NCBI GenBank assembly: GCA_006226565.1
Contig: SBGO01000684.1
Span: forward strand, 1 to 38,528
Direction of reading: 5' to 3'
Length of the DNA stretch: 38,528 nucleotides
Source of the DNA: Deltaproteobacteria bacterium
GTDB lineage: Bacteria > Myxococcota_A > UBA9042 > PHBI01
Positions 22,905-30,043 of the stretch are shown here, one piece after another. A program made the translations under genes and the position numbers. Below the pieces are notes generated by a model. The model did not search any database. It was given only the letters and a program-made list of their open reading frames with translations, and was not told where the DNA came from. Position 1 is the first letter of the stretch; every line of letters begins with the position of its first letter.

Positions 22905-24047
22905 ATGAAGGTCCTTGCCTGGCTCGGTCTCTGCGCCGTCCTCATCGCCGGGTGCGGCGGCACCGACCCCTACCTCCCCGCCCCCCCGCCGGCCCCCGTC
23001 GACACCGACGGTGACGGTGTCGTCGACACGGAGGATGCCTGCCCCACCGTCGCCGGCGTCGGCCTCACCGGCTGCCCCCGGGCGGCGACCGCTCGGACGC
23101 GCGGCCTCGCGACGAAGCCGCAGCGCTGCGACCGCGACGCCGACTGCCCCGCGGGCCAACGCTGCGTCGAGGACTGCTCCGCCGCGTCGGGGCGCTCCCT
23201 GGGCCCGTGGTTGGCGCAGCCCGCGTCCTGCCCTTCGGTCTGCAAGGCCGACCCCGCCGAAGACGACGAGGAGCGCCAGGAGCTCGAGGCCGAGGACGAG
23301 GGCGAAGACGAAGGCGAGGGCGACTTCAAGACCCGGCTCGCCAAGCGGATGAAGGAGCCGCCGCGGCCATGGACGCCGCAGCCGCGGCCCGAGCCCAGCG
23401 AGCCGTCGACGCCCGCGCCGACGACCGATACGGCCCTCCTCTTCCCCTACGAGACCGTCGCCAAAGGCGACGGCAAGGTCGTGCGCGCCCTCGAGGACGC
23501 CGTCGCCGTCCAGGACGAGGCCAACGCCGCGATCGCCGCCGCGTCCGGCTGTGAGAGCCGCGCGCGGGCCCTCGAGCGCTGGGGGCGAGCCAACGCCGCG
23601 CGCGCCTCGCGGGTCAATCACCGCGTCGAGCACCTCACCGCGCGCCTGATCTACGACTACACCCCGGAGGAGAAGGGCCTCATCGCCCGCCACGAGCAGG
23701 CGTACGAGCGCATGAACGAGCTCCTCCTCGCCGTCTGCGCCGAGGACGGGCCGGAGCTCGAGCGCCTCGGCACGCTCGACCTGGACCTCCGCCACACCTT
23801 CCACCGGAGCAAGCCCCGCGAGCCGATGGACGACGTGAAATGCGGCCAACTCCAGGAGCTCCGAGACCGCGCGATGATGGCGCCCGAGACCCTCTTCGGC
23901 GAACGCCAGCGAGACGGCAGCTACCTCACCACCGTGGAGCTCCCGGCCTTCGCGTGCTTCGTGAACGCCGGCCCGTGGCGGGACGCTCGGCCGCCGAGCT
24001 CGTCGTCGCCTGCCTCGACCTCGGGCGGAGCGGCGATCAGTTCGTGA
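22905..24047 (+). CDS. Lipoprotein with calcium-type Asp repeat; 3' end frameshifted
   Basis: This frame encodes 380 residues from ATG 22905. The lipobox ends at Cys17 (LIAGC). Residues 33-58 (DTDGDGVVDTEDACP, then GLTGCP) resemble the calcium-binding segment found before OmpA-type domains. A Cys-rich stretch (residues 75-110), an acidic run and a Pro-rich linker follow, then an alpha-helical domain (about 190-310) with Cys residues. The frame is convincing to about base 23987 (FACFVNAGPWRDA) and then turns into a Pro/Ser run ending at 24047. The expected continuation lies in the -1 frame (see 23981-24274), so one base appears to be missing. The family is not recognised. Confidence 0.7.
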   Translation: MKVLAWLGLCAVLIAGCGGTDPYLPAPPPAPVDTDGDGVVDTEDACPTVAGVGLTGCPRAATARTRGLATKPQRCDRDADCPAGQRCVEDCSAASGRSLGPWLAQPASCPSVCKADPAEDDEERQELEAEDEGEDEGEGDFKTRLAKRMKEPPRPWTPQPRPEPSEPSTPAPTTDTALLFPYETVAKGDGKVVRALEDAVAVQDEANAAIAAASGCESRARALERWGRANAARASRVNHRVEHLTARLIYDYTPEEKGLIARHEQAYERMNELLLAVCAEDGPELERLGTLDLDLRHTFHRSKPREPMDDVKCGQLQELRDRAMMAPETLFGERQRDGSYLTTVELPAFACFVNAGPWRDARPPSSSSPASTSGGAAISS

Positions 24048-24274
24048 CGCACCCGATCCTGGGCACCCCGACCGACATGTGGCTCTCGCGGACGCAGTAC
24101 CTCAAGAAGCTCGTCTCGAGCTGCCTCGAGGTGACGTCGTGGGGGCGCTACACCGCCGAGGAGTCGACCCTGAACGAGGTCCGCCTCCGAGCGCCCGATC
24201 ACACCGTCGACGCCCGCCGCTCCCCCCAGCAGGAAGGCCGCTTCTTCATCTCCATCGTCCGGCCCCGCCGATAG
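23981..24274 (+). pseudogene. Out-of-frame C-terminal continuation of the lipoprotein at 22905
   Basis: In the -1 frame the sequence reads SAAELVVACLDL, then GDQFVTHPILGTPTDMW, then YLKKLVSSCLEVTSWGRY and ends FFISIVRPRR at a TAG. It has balanced residue use, cysteines and hydrophobic spacing like a real domain end and no start codon of its own. Adding one base near 23987 joins the two frames without a gap. This is either a true frameshift mutation, a sequencing error or, less likely, a programmed shift; no classical slippery heptamer was seen at the junction. Confidence 0.6.
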
Positions 24275-24350
24275 GCGCGGGCGGGGCGTCGGCGCGCCGA
24301 CGATCCTGTTAGGATGCGGCTCCGACACGCGAAGAACAGGGGGGAGAGAT

Positions 24351-24560
24351 ATGGGCGGCGCGGGCGAGCCCCTTCGCGTCGAGGACGTCATCGACTTCGA
24401 CCTCTGCTGGGCGTACGACCTGAGCGACCCGTGGGGCAACCGCTACGAGCTCAACTGCTACGACTACGATCGCGTCCGCGTCGAGCTCATCGACGCCGAC
24501 GGGATCGAGCCCGTGCGGTACTGGCCCCACGAGCTCTACACGGCGTTCTCGCAGCCGTAG
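24351..24560 (+). CDS. Small protein resembling the C-terminal part of a VOC/glyoxalase fold (probable remnant)
   Basis: The product is 69 residues with a strong ribosome site (GGGGGAGAG) before ATG 24351 and a TAGGAT -10-like box at 24310-24315. The segment DLSDPWGNRYELNCYDYDRV is typical of the last strands of vicinal-oxygen-chelate proteins, in which the Glu is a metal ligand. A complete VOC domain needs about 120 residues, so the N-terminal half-site is missing and the protein is unlikely to be active alone. It is either a decayed gene that has kept a start, or a short partner of another VOC subunit. Confidence 0.5.
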   Translation: MGGAGEPLRVEDVIDFDLCWAYDLSDPWGNRYELNCYDYDRVRVELIDADGIEPVRYWPHELYTAFSQP

Positions 24561-24621
24561 GGGGTCGCCGACTTCTATTGCAGCACCGCGAGGAGGGCCG
24601 GAGCCCAGTTACATCACGCAC

Positions 24622-24650
24622 TTTGGAGCGATGGTGCAGTGTGCTAGCGT
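24622..24650 (+). promoter_or_regulatory. Candidate promoter giving a leaderless or near-leaderless transcript
   Basis: TAGCGT (24645-24650) within TGCTAGCGT could be a -10 box, and TTTGGA (24622-24627) a weak -35 box 17 bases upstream. The ATG of the next gene is seven bases after the -10 box, where transcription would start. No ribosome-binding site is present before that ATG, which supports leaderless translation. Confidence 0.4.
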
Positions 24651-24656
24651 CGCCCC

Positions 24657-27041
24657 ATGGGACGTGACCTCCACGGCTTCGCGCTCGGCGCGGCGCTCTG
24701 GCTCGGAGGCTGTGCCGCGGGCGCCGACGGTGGTCCCGCCGGTGAGGTGGCCATCTCCGTGGCGCCGCTGCAGCTCGACAGCCTCACGGACGCGACCTAC
24801 ACCCTGGCCGTCTACAACGGGGCGAGCCAGCTGGTCTGGAGCCGCTCGAGCCTGCGCTCGACGGCCTTCGGCGACGGCGCAGGGTCGCTCAGCTACGTCG
24901 GCACCTGCGACGCCGACTCGAACCCCAACGTGATCCGACTGACCCTCGAGGAGCTCGAGGGCAGCGGCGGCCCCCTCCCGGTGGGCGACTGGGTGAACCC
25001 GACGCCCATCGAGCGGACCTTCCCCTGCGTCGCCGACGAGGACGTCGCCGTCGCCTTCGAGCTCACCGTCCTTCAGCGCGCGCGTCAGGGCTTCTTCGAC
25101 GTCGCCGTCAGCTTCGACGACGTCTTCTGCTCCGCCAAGCTCGACTGCTGCGTCGAGGAGGGCGGGGCCTGCACCTCGGACATCGCGCTCCTCCACGACG
25201 ACGCGGGCGCGCGCGGGACCACCTTCGTCCTCGGCTTCGCCTGTACCGCCGGGCCCTTCGGCGACGCCCTCACCACCCTCTGCCTCGACGACCTCGAGCT
25301 CGACTGCACCGACCCCGAGGGCGCCGACGCCTTCGACCCGCCCGACCTCGTCCTCAGCCCGGGCGGCGACCCCGCCGGGAACCAATGCACCGCCGGCGCG
25401 ATGGGGGCATGCACCGACGCGGTGACCGAGCTGTCCGCGGTCCAGGCCGACGACCTCCTCTATCAGCTCGCGGTGTACCGCGGGACCGAGGCGCTCACCT
25501 CCGCCGGCGTCGACGCCGAGAAGGTCTACTGGAACGTCGCCCTCGGTGTCCGGCGCCCGGCTGTCGCAGGCTGCCGCCTGCGCGCGCGCGCCACCGCCGA
25601 CGACGGCCTCGCTCCGGCGCTCACCCTCGGGGCCATCCCCGCCGACCGCGTCTACCCGGTCGTCGTCTGGGACGCCGATCTCGGCGCCTGCCAGGCCGAG
25701 CCGCTCACCCTCAACGACCCGACCGCCGCCGTGCGCGCCGAGTACGACGCCGGCGGCGGCGCCTTCGCCAGCTGCTTCGCGCCGCCCGGCCCGCCGACGC
25801 CCCCGGGAGAGCGCCAAGCGAGCTGCGTGGGGCTGCCCACCAACGCCACCTGGAACACCGTCGACACGATCACCCAGACCTGGTCCGGGGCCGCCTGGGA
25901 GCCGACCGCGACCGCGGTCTTCGACGCGACCCCGTCGACGACCGAGTGCCGCTTCCGCTGCGTCGACAACTACGCCTGGTCCGGCGCCGCCTGCGACCCG
26001 ATTCCCAACCCGCCGAGCCTCGCGACCCTCATCCCCGACCACGGCAGCCTCGGCGGCCAGGAGGAGACCCTCCTCTGGGGCGCGGGCTTCGTCAGCGGCG
26101 CCACGGTCACCATCGGCGGCGAGCCGGCGGCCGTCGTCTCCACGAGCAGCACCGTCCTGCGCGTCATCGTGCCCGCCGGGCTCGTCGACGGGCTCCACGA
26201 CGTGCGCGTCACCAACCCGGACACGGGCACGGTCACCCTCGTCGGCGGCTACGAGGTGGGTGCGGCCCGGACCGTCACCCACTGCAGGGCCTCGGGGACG
26301 ACGACGGTCTCGACCGCCGCCTACACCCACGCGTTCACGGCGTCCGAGTGCTACGGCGCCCTACCACCCGCGGACGCGCAGCCCGGGGTCGGCTGGGCGT
26401 CGTCGACCGACGGCATCCTGACCTTCCGGGCGTACGCCGGCGCGACGCCGAGTGAGCGGATCCTCTCGAAGATCACCGGCTCGCGAAACTACTTCACGAC
26501 GTCGGTGTATCTCCCGGCCTCGAACGCGATTCTCTGTAGCTCCACGTTCACCGCCGGCGCGGTCACCTCCATGACGCGGACCTTCACCGCCGCGGACTGC
26601 GGGGGCGTCCTGCCCGACGCGTCCTACGTCGGCGTGATCCAGCGCCTCGAGCCCTGCGGCGGCGCCATCACCTTCCGCGTGCTCGACGCCGGCCAGGGGG
26701 GCCCGGGCGTCTTCTTCGCCTCGACCTCCACCGTCTGCGCCACCAACTCGGTCCTCAGCGCGGTCTACTACCCCCGGGCCGACGTGATCGTCTGCGCGAA
26801 GGCGATCCCCACGGTCGTCGGCGACGGCCTCGCCCAGCTGGACTTCTCGGCCAGCGACTGCGGCGGAACCCTGCCAGACGTCCACTACGCGGCGATGCTG
26901 AGGCGGATCCAGGTCTGCGGCGGCGCCCACTCCTTCCGCAGTGACGATCGCTTCACCGCCCCCGGCGCCAGCGTCTGGTCAGCGAGCGGCGGCTTCTGCG
27001 CCGGCACCTTCACCGCCGAGGTCGTCTACGTCCGCCTCTGA
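24657..27041 (+). CDS. Modular surface lipoprotein B: shared N-module, Cys-rich domain, TIG domain, three-fold C-terminal repeat
   Basis: The product is 794 residues with lipobox WLGGC (Cys19). Residues 30-372 are the module also present in the genes at 14753-17746 and 32846-37225 (FGDGAGSLSYVGTCDAD, FFDVAVSFDDVFCSAKLDC, YWNVALG). It carries extra cysteines after the FCSAKLDC motif and an inserted Cys loop near 240-255. Residues 389-447 form a small Cys-rich domain (CVGLPTNATWNT, then QTWSG, then CRFRCVDNYAWSG). Residues 455-535 are an IPT/TIG immunoglobulin-like domain (IPDHGSLGGQEETLLWGAGF). The C-terminus (538-794) holds three related units, each with a DCGG-LP and a CGG-FR type core. It is predicted to be cell-surface; a binding role is an inference. 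Confidence 0.8.
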   Translation: MGRDLHGFALGAALWLGGCAAGADGGPAGEVAISVAPLQLDSLTDATYTLAVYNGASQLVWSRSSLRSTAFGDGAGSLSYVGTCDADSNPNVIRLTLEELEGSGGPLPVGDWVNPTPIERTFPCVADEDVAVAFELTVLQRARQGFFDVAVSFDDVFCSAKLDCCVEEGGACTSDIALLHDDAGARGTTFVLGFACTAGPFGDALTTLCLDDLELDCTDPEGADAFDPPDLVLSPGGDPAGNQCTAGAMGACTDAVTELSAVQADDLLYQLAVYRGTEALTSAGVDAEKVYWNVALGVRRPAVAGCRLRARATADDGLAPALTLGAIPADRVYPVVVWDADLGACQAEPLTLNDPTAAVRAEYDAGGGAFASCFAPPGPPTPPGERQASCVGLPTNATWNTVDTITQTWSGAAWEPTATAVFDATPSTTECRFRCVDNYAWSGAACDPIPNPPSLATLIPDHGSLGGQEETLLWGAGFVSGATVTIGGEPAAVVSTSSTVLRVIVPAGLVDGLHDVRVTNPDTGTVTLVGGYEVGAARTVTHCRASGTTTVSTAAYTHAFTASECYGALPPADAQPGVGWASSTDGILTFRAYAGATPSERILSKITGSRNYFTTSVYLPASNAILCSSTFTAGAVTSMTRTFTAADCGGVLPDASYVGVIQRLEPCGGAITFRVLDAGQGGPGVFFASTSTVCATNSVLSAVYYPRADVIVCAKAIPTVVGDGLAQLDFSASDCGGTLPDVHYAAMLRRIQVCGGAHSFRSDDRFTAPGASVWSASGGFCAGTFTAEVVYVRL
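26268..27038 (+). repeat. Three-fold repeat at the C-terminus of lipoprotein B
   Basis: Three units of roughly 80-90 residues share the order: hydrophobic strand with Cys, FTASECYGALP / FTAADCGGVLP / FSASDCGGTLP, a short gap, then (in units 2 and 3) CGGAITFRV / CGGAHSFRS. Unit 1 has lost the second Cys pair. The pattern suggests disulphide-linked beta units. No known family is recognised. Confidence 0.65.
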
Positions 27042-27061
27042 GCCGTCGTCGGCTCAGAGGC
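27034..27061 (+). terminator. Terminator hairpin overlapping the stop of lipoprotein B
   Basis: GCCTCTGAGCCG and CGGCTCAGAGGC form a perfect 12-bp stem around TCGT. The gene's TGA is inside the left arm. No T-run follows, as is common in very GC-rich genomes. Confidence 0.7.
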
Positions 27062-27164
27062 TCCGTTCGACTCCCCGAGAACAGCGCCGCCGGGCCCTTC
27101 GACGGGGTGCCGACGGTGCGGCCGTGCTGGCCGAGATCCCCGCGGGCGCCGTGGGTCGGCGCGT

Positions 27165-27193
27165 TTGACAGCTCGGTCAACGGCCGCTAACAG
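27165..27193 (+). promoter_or_regulatory. Sigma-70-type promoter for the lipoprotein at 27223
   Basis: TTGACA (27165-27170) is a perfect -35 box. TAACAG (27188-27193) follows after exactly 17 bases. Transcription would start near 27200, leaving a leader of about 23 bases that contains GGAG before the ATG at 27223. This is the clearest consensus promoter in the window. Confidence 0.65.
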
Positions 27194-27222
27194 CGAGGGC
27201 TCACCGTCACGATGGAGTCCAG

Positions 27223-28425
27223 ATGCCCCTCCTCGGCCTGCGGTCGGCTTCCGCCGCGCCCCTCCTTGCCCTCGCGGGCACGAGCCTCTTCCTCTCCTGC
27301 GCGCTCGCCGCGTGTGGCTTCTCCGGCACGGTCAAGCGCCAGGACCTCAGGGACGCGATCGCCGACAAGGACTACGGCTTTCTGCGCGAGATCTGCAACG
27401 GCGAGCACCGCCTCGAGCGCGACAGCTACAAGCGCGACGCTTGCACGGTGCTCAAAGACGAGGACGAGCGGCTCGCGAAAGCCGAGCGCGCCAAGCAGCG
27501 CGAAGGGGCGAAGGGCGTGCGCGACTCCTTCACCCTCGAGTCGATGACGTCCTGCGGGCTCGGAGATCAGGGCACGGACGCTGAGTTCTCCAGGGAGGTC
27601 GAAGACACCGGGCAGAGCTGGACCGCCATGAGCAACAAGGGCGTCTCGGCGCGGTCACTCTCGCTCTGGGACGAGATCGGCGTCCGCTACCAGCACAGCA
27701 TCAAAGGAAAGTTCTTCATTGGCCACCTTCGCATGCGCTACCGGGCGGTCTACTGGGAGCCGCGGAGCGGCCACGCGGGGGAGACGGAGCCGGGGCATTG
27801 CGTGCGGCACGACGAGCACCATCGCCCGATCCCGTGCCTCATCGGCCGCGAGGTCGGCGTGCAGGACGAGCCCGTCTGCGCCAAGCCCGACGCCAACGGG
27901 AAGATCTACTGGCGTCCCGAGATCAGCTCGCTCAGCCTCACCTGGGCGGGCGCGGGCATCCCCGAGGTCGCGGGCGAGTGCCACCGGGCCTGGCTCTCCC
28001 TGAGCCCCGATCCCGACGAGCTGCCGCACCTGGACATGGCTCGCCACACCGAGAAGCGCTACGGCCGGGACGACAGCTGCGAGCAGTACGTCATCGAGGC
28101 CTCGGCGAAGCCGGTCACCGGCGACGTGACCGGGGACCGCGAGGTCTCCGCCGCCGAGCTGACCGAGGCGCAGGCCCTGATGAGCGAAGGGCCGCTCTAC
28201 TACCACGCATGCGGCAAGACCGTGCGCATCCCGGACGCCATGCGGGCCGCGATGCGGGACGCGGTCGGCTCGGTGGACCGCGAGGGGGACGGGATCTACA
28301 TGGATCCCGACGGCTGGGAGCCCATCCAGACCTTCTACGAGATCCCCGACGACCAGCGCTCCTACGCGGGCTACCGATGCTTCCGGACCAAGCGCACCGA
28401 CGGCGTCACCTGGTGGCCCTGGTAG
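27223..28425 (+). CDS. Lipoprotein of unknown function with EF-hand-like loop
   Basis: The product is 400 residues; GGAG five bases before the ATG supports the start. The lipobox ends at Cys31 (ALAAC). Residues 35-100 are charged and helical (a run of Lys/Glu/Arg after CTVLKDEDERLAKAE). The middle part is rich in aromatic residues and His with several cysteines (GHCVRHDEHHRPIPC), suggesting a folded, disulphide-containing domain. Near residue 302, GDVTGDREVSAAELTEAQ has the spacing of a calcium EF-hand or dockerin-like loop. No family is recognised. It stands alone between two hairpins, with its own promoter at 27165. Confidence 0.7.
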   Translation: MPLLGLRSASAAPLLALAGTSLFLSCALAACGFSGTVKRQDLRDAIADKDYGFLREICNGEHRLERDSYKRDACTVLKDEDERLAKAERAKQREGAKGVRDSFTLESMTSCGLGDQGTDAEFSREVEDTGQSWTAMSNKGVSARSLSLWDEIGVRYQHSIKGKFFIGHLRMRYRAVYWEPRSGHAGETEPGHCVRHDEHHRPIPCLIGREVGVQDEPVCAKPDANGKIYWRPEISSLSLTWAGAGIPEVAGECHRAWLSLSPDPDELPHLDMARHTEKRYGRDDSCEQYVIEASAKPVTGDVTGDREVSAAELTEAQALMSEGPLYYHACGKTVRIPDAMRAAMRDAVGSVDREGDGIYMDPDGWEPIQTFYEIPDDQRSYAGYRCFRTKRTDGVTWWPW

Positions 28426-28467
28426 CCAAGGTCGCCGAGGACCGCCGGTACGAGCGCCCAGAAGCAA

Positions 28468-28500
28468 CGACGCCGGGCCCCCACACGGGGTCCGGCGTCG
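28468..28500 (+). terminator. Terminator hairpin after the 27223 gene
   Basis: CGACGCCGGGCCCC and GGGGTCCGGCGTCG form a 14-bp stem with one G-U pair around CACAC, 42 bases after the stop codon. It is the strongest hairpin in the 316-base gap 28426-28741. The rest of that gap holds the second hairpin at 28645 and a TATACT -10-like box at 28687-28692 that may serve the OmpH-like genes. Confidence 0.65.
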
Positions 28501-28644
28501 GCGTCTCGTCCGGGGCGCGCCTCCGGGCGCCGGCGGGCTCAGGCCTGGCGCTTCTCCCGCGACCCTCGACAGCTACGACAACGGCGAGCTCGGGTCGGAA
28601 CACTGCGACTGACGTCGCGGGTTGAATGCCCTATCGCGAATGGT

Positions 28645-28678
28645 GGGCTCCCGGCGCGCCACGGTGCGCGGGGAGCCC
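28645..28678. other. Imperfect hairpin upstream of the OmpH-like genes
   Basis: GGGCTCCC (28645-28652) pairs with GGGAGCCC (28671-28678). The inner GGCGCGC and GTGCGCG extend the stem with a wobble and a mismatch. It ends nine bases before the TATACT at 28687, so it could be a second terminator or a site overlapping the promoter. Confidence 0.35.
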
Positions 28679-28741
28679 TCCGGCTGTATACTGCGAGCCG
28701 CGGCTCCGCCGCCCCCCACTCCCAGCCCCAAAGGACGCCCG

Positions 28742-29287
28742 ATGAAGACCTCGCTGGCCCTCGCGGCCTTGTTGTTCCTGTGTGGTCTGAGCGCGCCCGC
28801 GCTCGCGCAGGTGAAGATCGGCTACACGAACGTGGAGCTCATCCTCGCGTACATGCCCGAGTCGCGGGCCGTCGAGAAGGGGCTCCAGACGTTCGAACAG
28901 AAGCTCGCGACGAAGCTCAAGGCCCAGGAGGGCTTCGCGCAGGGCAAGCTCGCCGAGTACCAGGACCTCGAGGCACGGGGGAAGCTGACGCCGGAGCAGC
29001 GGGCCGAGCGGGAGCGCGAGCTGCAGAAGCTGGACGAGGAGCTGAAGAAGGCGGGGGCGGACGCCGAGTACGAGCTCGCGACCAAGCGCCAGCAACTCCT
29101 CGATCCGGTGCTCCAGAAGCTGCAGAACGCCATCGACGAGGTCGCGAAGGCCGGCGGCTACACCCTGGTCCTGAATCAGACGACGAGCGCCGGCGTGTCG
29201 ACCATCCTGTACGGCCCGCCCGAGGACGACCTCACCGAGCGCATCCTGACAAAGCTCGGCATCCCGGTGCCGAAGGAGGAGCGGTGA
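28742..29287 (+). CDS. OmpH/Skp family periplasmic chaperone, copy 1
   Basis: The product is 181 residues with a signal peptide (APALA, about residue 22). The order KIGYTNVELILAYMPESRAVEKGL, a long charged coiled coil (about 50-125), then DEVAKAGGYTLVLN is that of Skp/OmpH, which holds unfolded outer-membrane proteins in the periplasm. The usual family length is about 160-170 residues. AAAGGA before the ATG supports the start. Typical skp genes follow bamA and precede lpxD; here there is no such neighbour, so this may be a specialised paralogue. Its TGA shares one base with the ATG of copy 2. Confidence 0.88.
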   Translation: MKTSLALAALLFLCGLSAPALAQVKIGYTNVELILAYMPESRAVEKGLQTFEQKLATKLKAQEGFAQGKLAEYQDLEARGKLTPEQRAERERELQKLDEELKKAGADAEYELATKRQQLLDPVLQKLQNAIDEVAKAGGYTLVLNQTTSAGVSTILYGPPEDDLTERILTKLGIPVPKEER

Positions 29288-29835
29288 TGAAGGCGCTCGT
29301 CATCGCGGCCTTTGCGCTGCTCCTCGTCCCTGCGGTCGCCCGTGACGCCGAGGCGGCGGAGCCCAAGGTGGGCTACACGAACGTGGAAGCGCTCTTGGGC
29401 TACCTCCCTGAGTCGAAGGCCATGCAACAGCAGCTCGAGGTCCTCGAGAAGAAGCTCCTCGAAAGACTCCAGATCAAAGAGCGCTACTACCAGTCCAAGC
29501 TGCAGACCTACGCGGAGATGGAGCGCGAGCAGAGGTGGCCCTCGCAGGAGGCCAAGGCCGCCCTCGAGCGGGAGCTCGAGAAGCTCCAGAAAGAGCTCCA
29601 GGACGGGCTGAAGGCGGCGGAGGAGACGCTCGCGCGCCGCCGGAGGGAGCTCCTCGCGCCGATCCAGGCCAAGTTCCAGGCAGCGGTCGACGCCGTCGCC
29701 GTCGAGGGCGGCTACACCTACATCCTGAACCAGGCGGGCGGGAACGGCGTCCCGAGCATCCTCTACGGCGTCGAGAGCGCCGACGTCACCGTGGCGATCT
29801 TGAAGAAGCTCGGGATCCGGGTGGGGGCGGAGTGA
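29287..29835 (+). CDS. OmpH/Skp family periplasmic chaperone, copy 2
   Basis: The product is 182 residues starting at ATG 29287 (TGATG overlap with copy 1). The signal peptide ends near AEA (residue 23). The same plan is present: KVGYTNVEALLGYLPESKAM, coiled coil with many Lys/Glu/Leu (about 45-125), then VAVEGGYTYILNQ. Both copies end with an ILYG motif and a short helix (LTKLGIPV / LKKLGIRV). The pair arose by tandem duplication and has since diverged. Skp works as a trimer, so the two could form mixed trimers; this is inference. Confidence 0.88.
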   Translation: MKALVIAAFALLLVPAVARDAEAAEPKVGYTNVEALLGYLPESKAMQQQLEVLEKKLLERLQIKERYYQSKLQTYAEMEREQRWPSQEAKAALERELEKLQKELQDGLKAAEETLARRRRELLAPIQAKFQAAVDAVAVEGGYTYILNQAGGNGVPSILYGVESADVTVAILKKLGIRVGAE

Positions 29836-30043
29836 CGGCCGGGGCCGCCCCGAATCGCTGGCTCCACCTCCGCCCCCCTCACCGAGACCACCGACCCCGC
29901 CCGCGGGCCGACGACCCACTGGCGCCCGGTGCTGACGCTCGAGCGCCCGGCTCCCGACTCGCCTCGCGCTCCGGGCTGACGCCGGACTCGATCCGGGACG
30001 TTCCAGCTTTACAGGAGAGCGCTCGAACCGTCACCGTGGCGAC

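Noticed and set aside
23975-23995. Programmed -1 frameshift in the lipoprotein at 22905
   Set aside because: No X-XXY-YYZ slippery heptamer or following strong structure was found; a missing base explains the data more simply.
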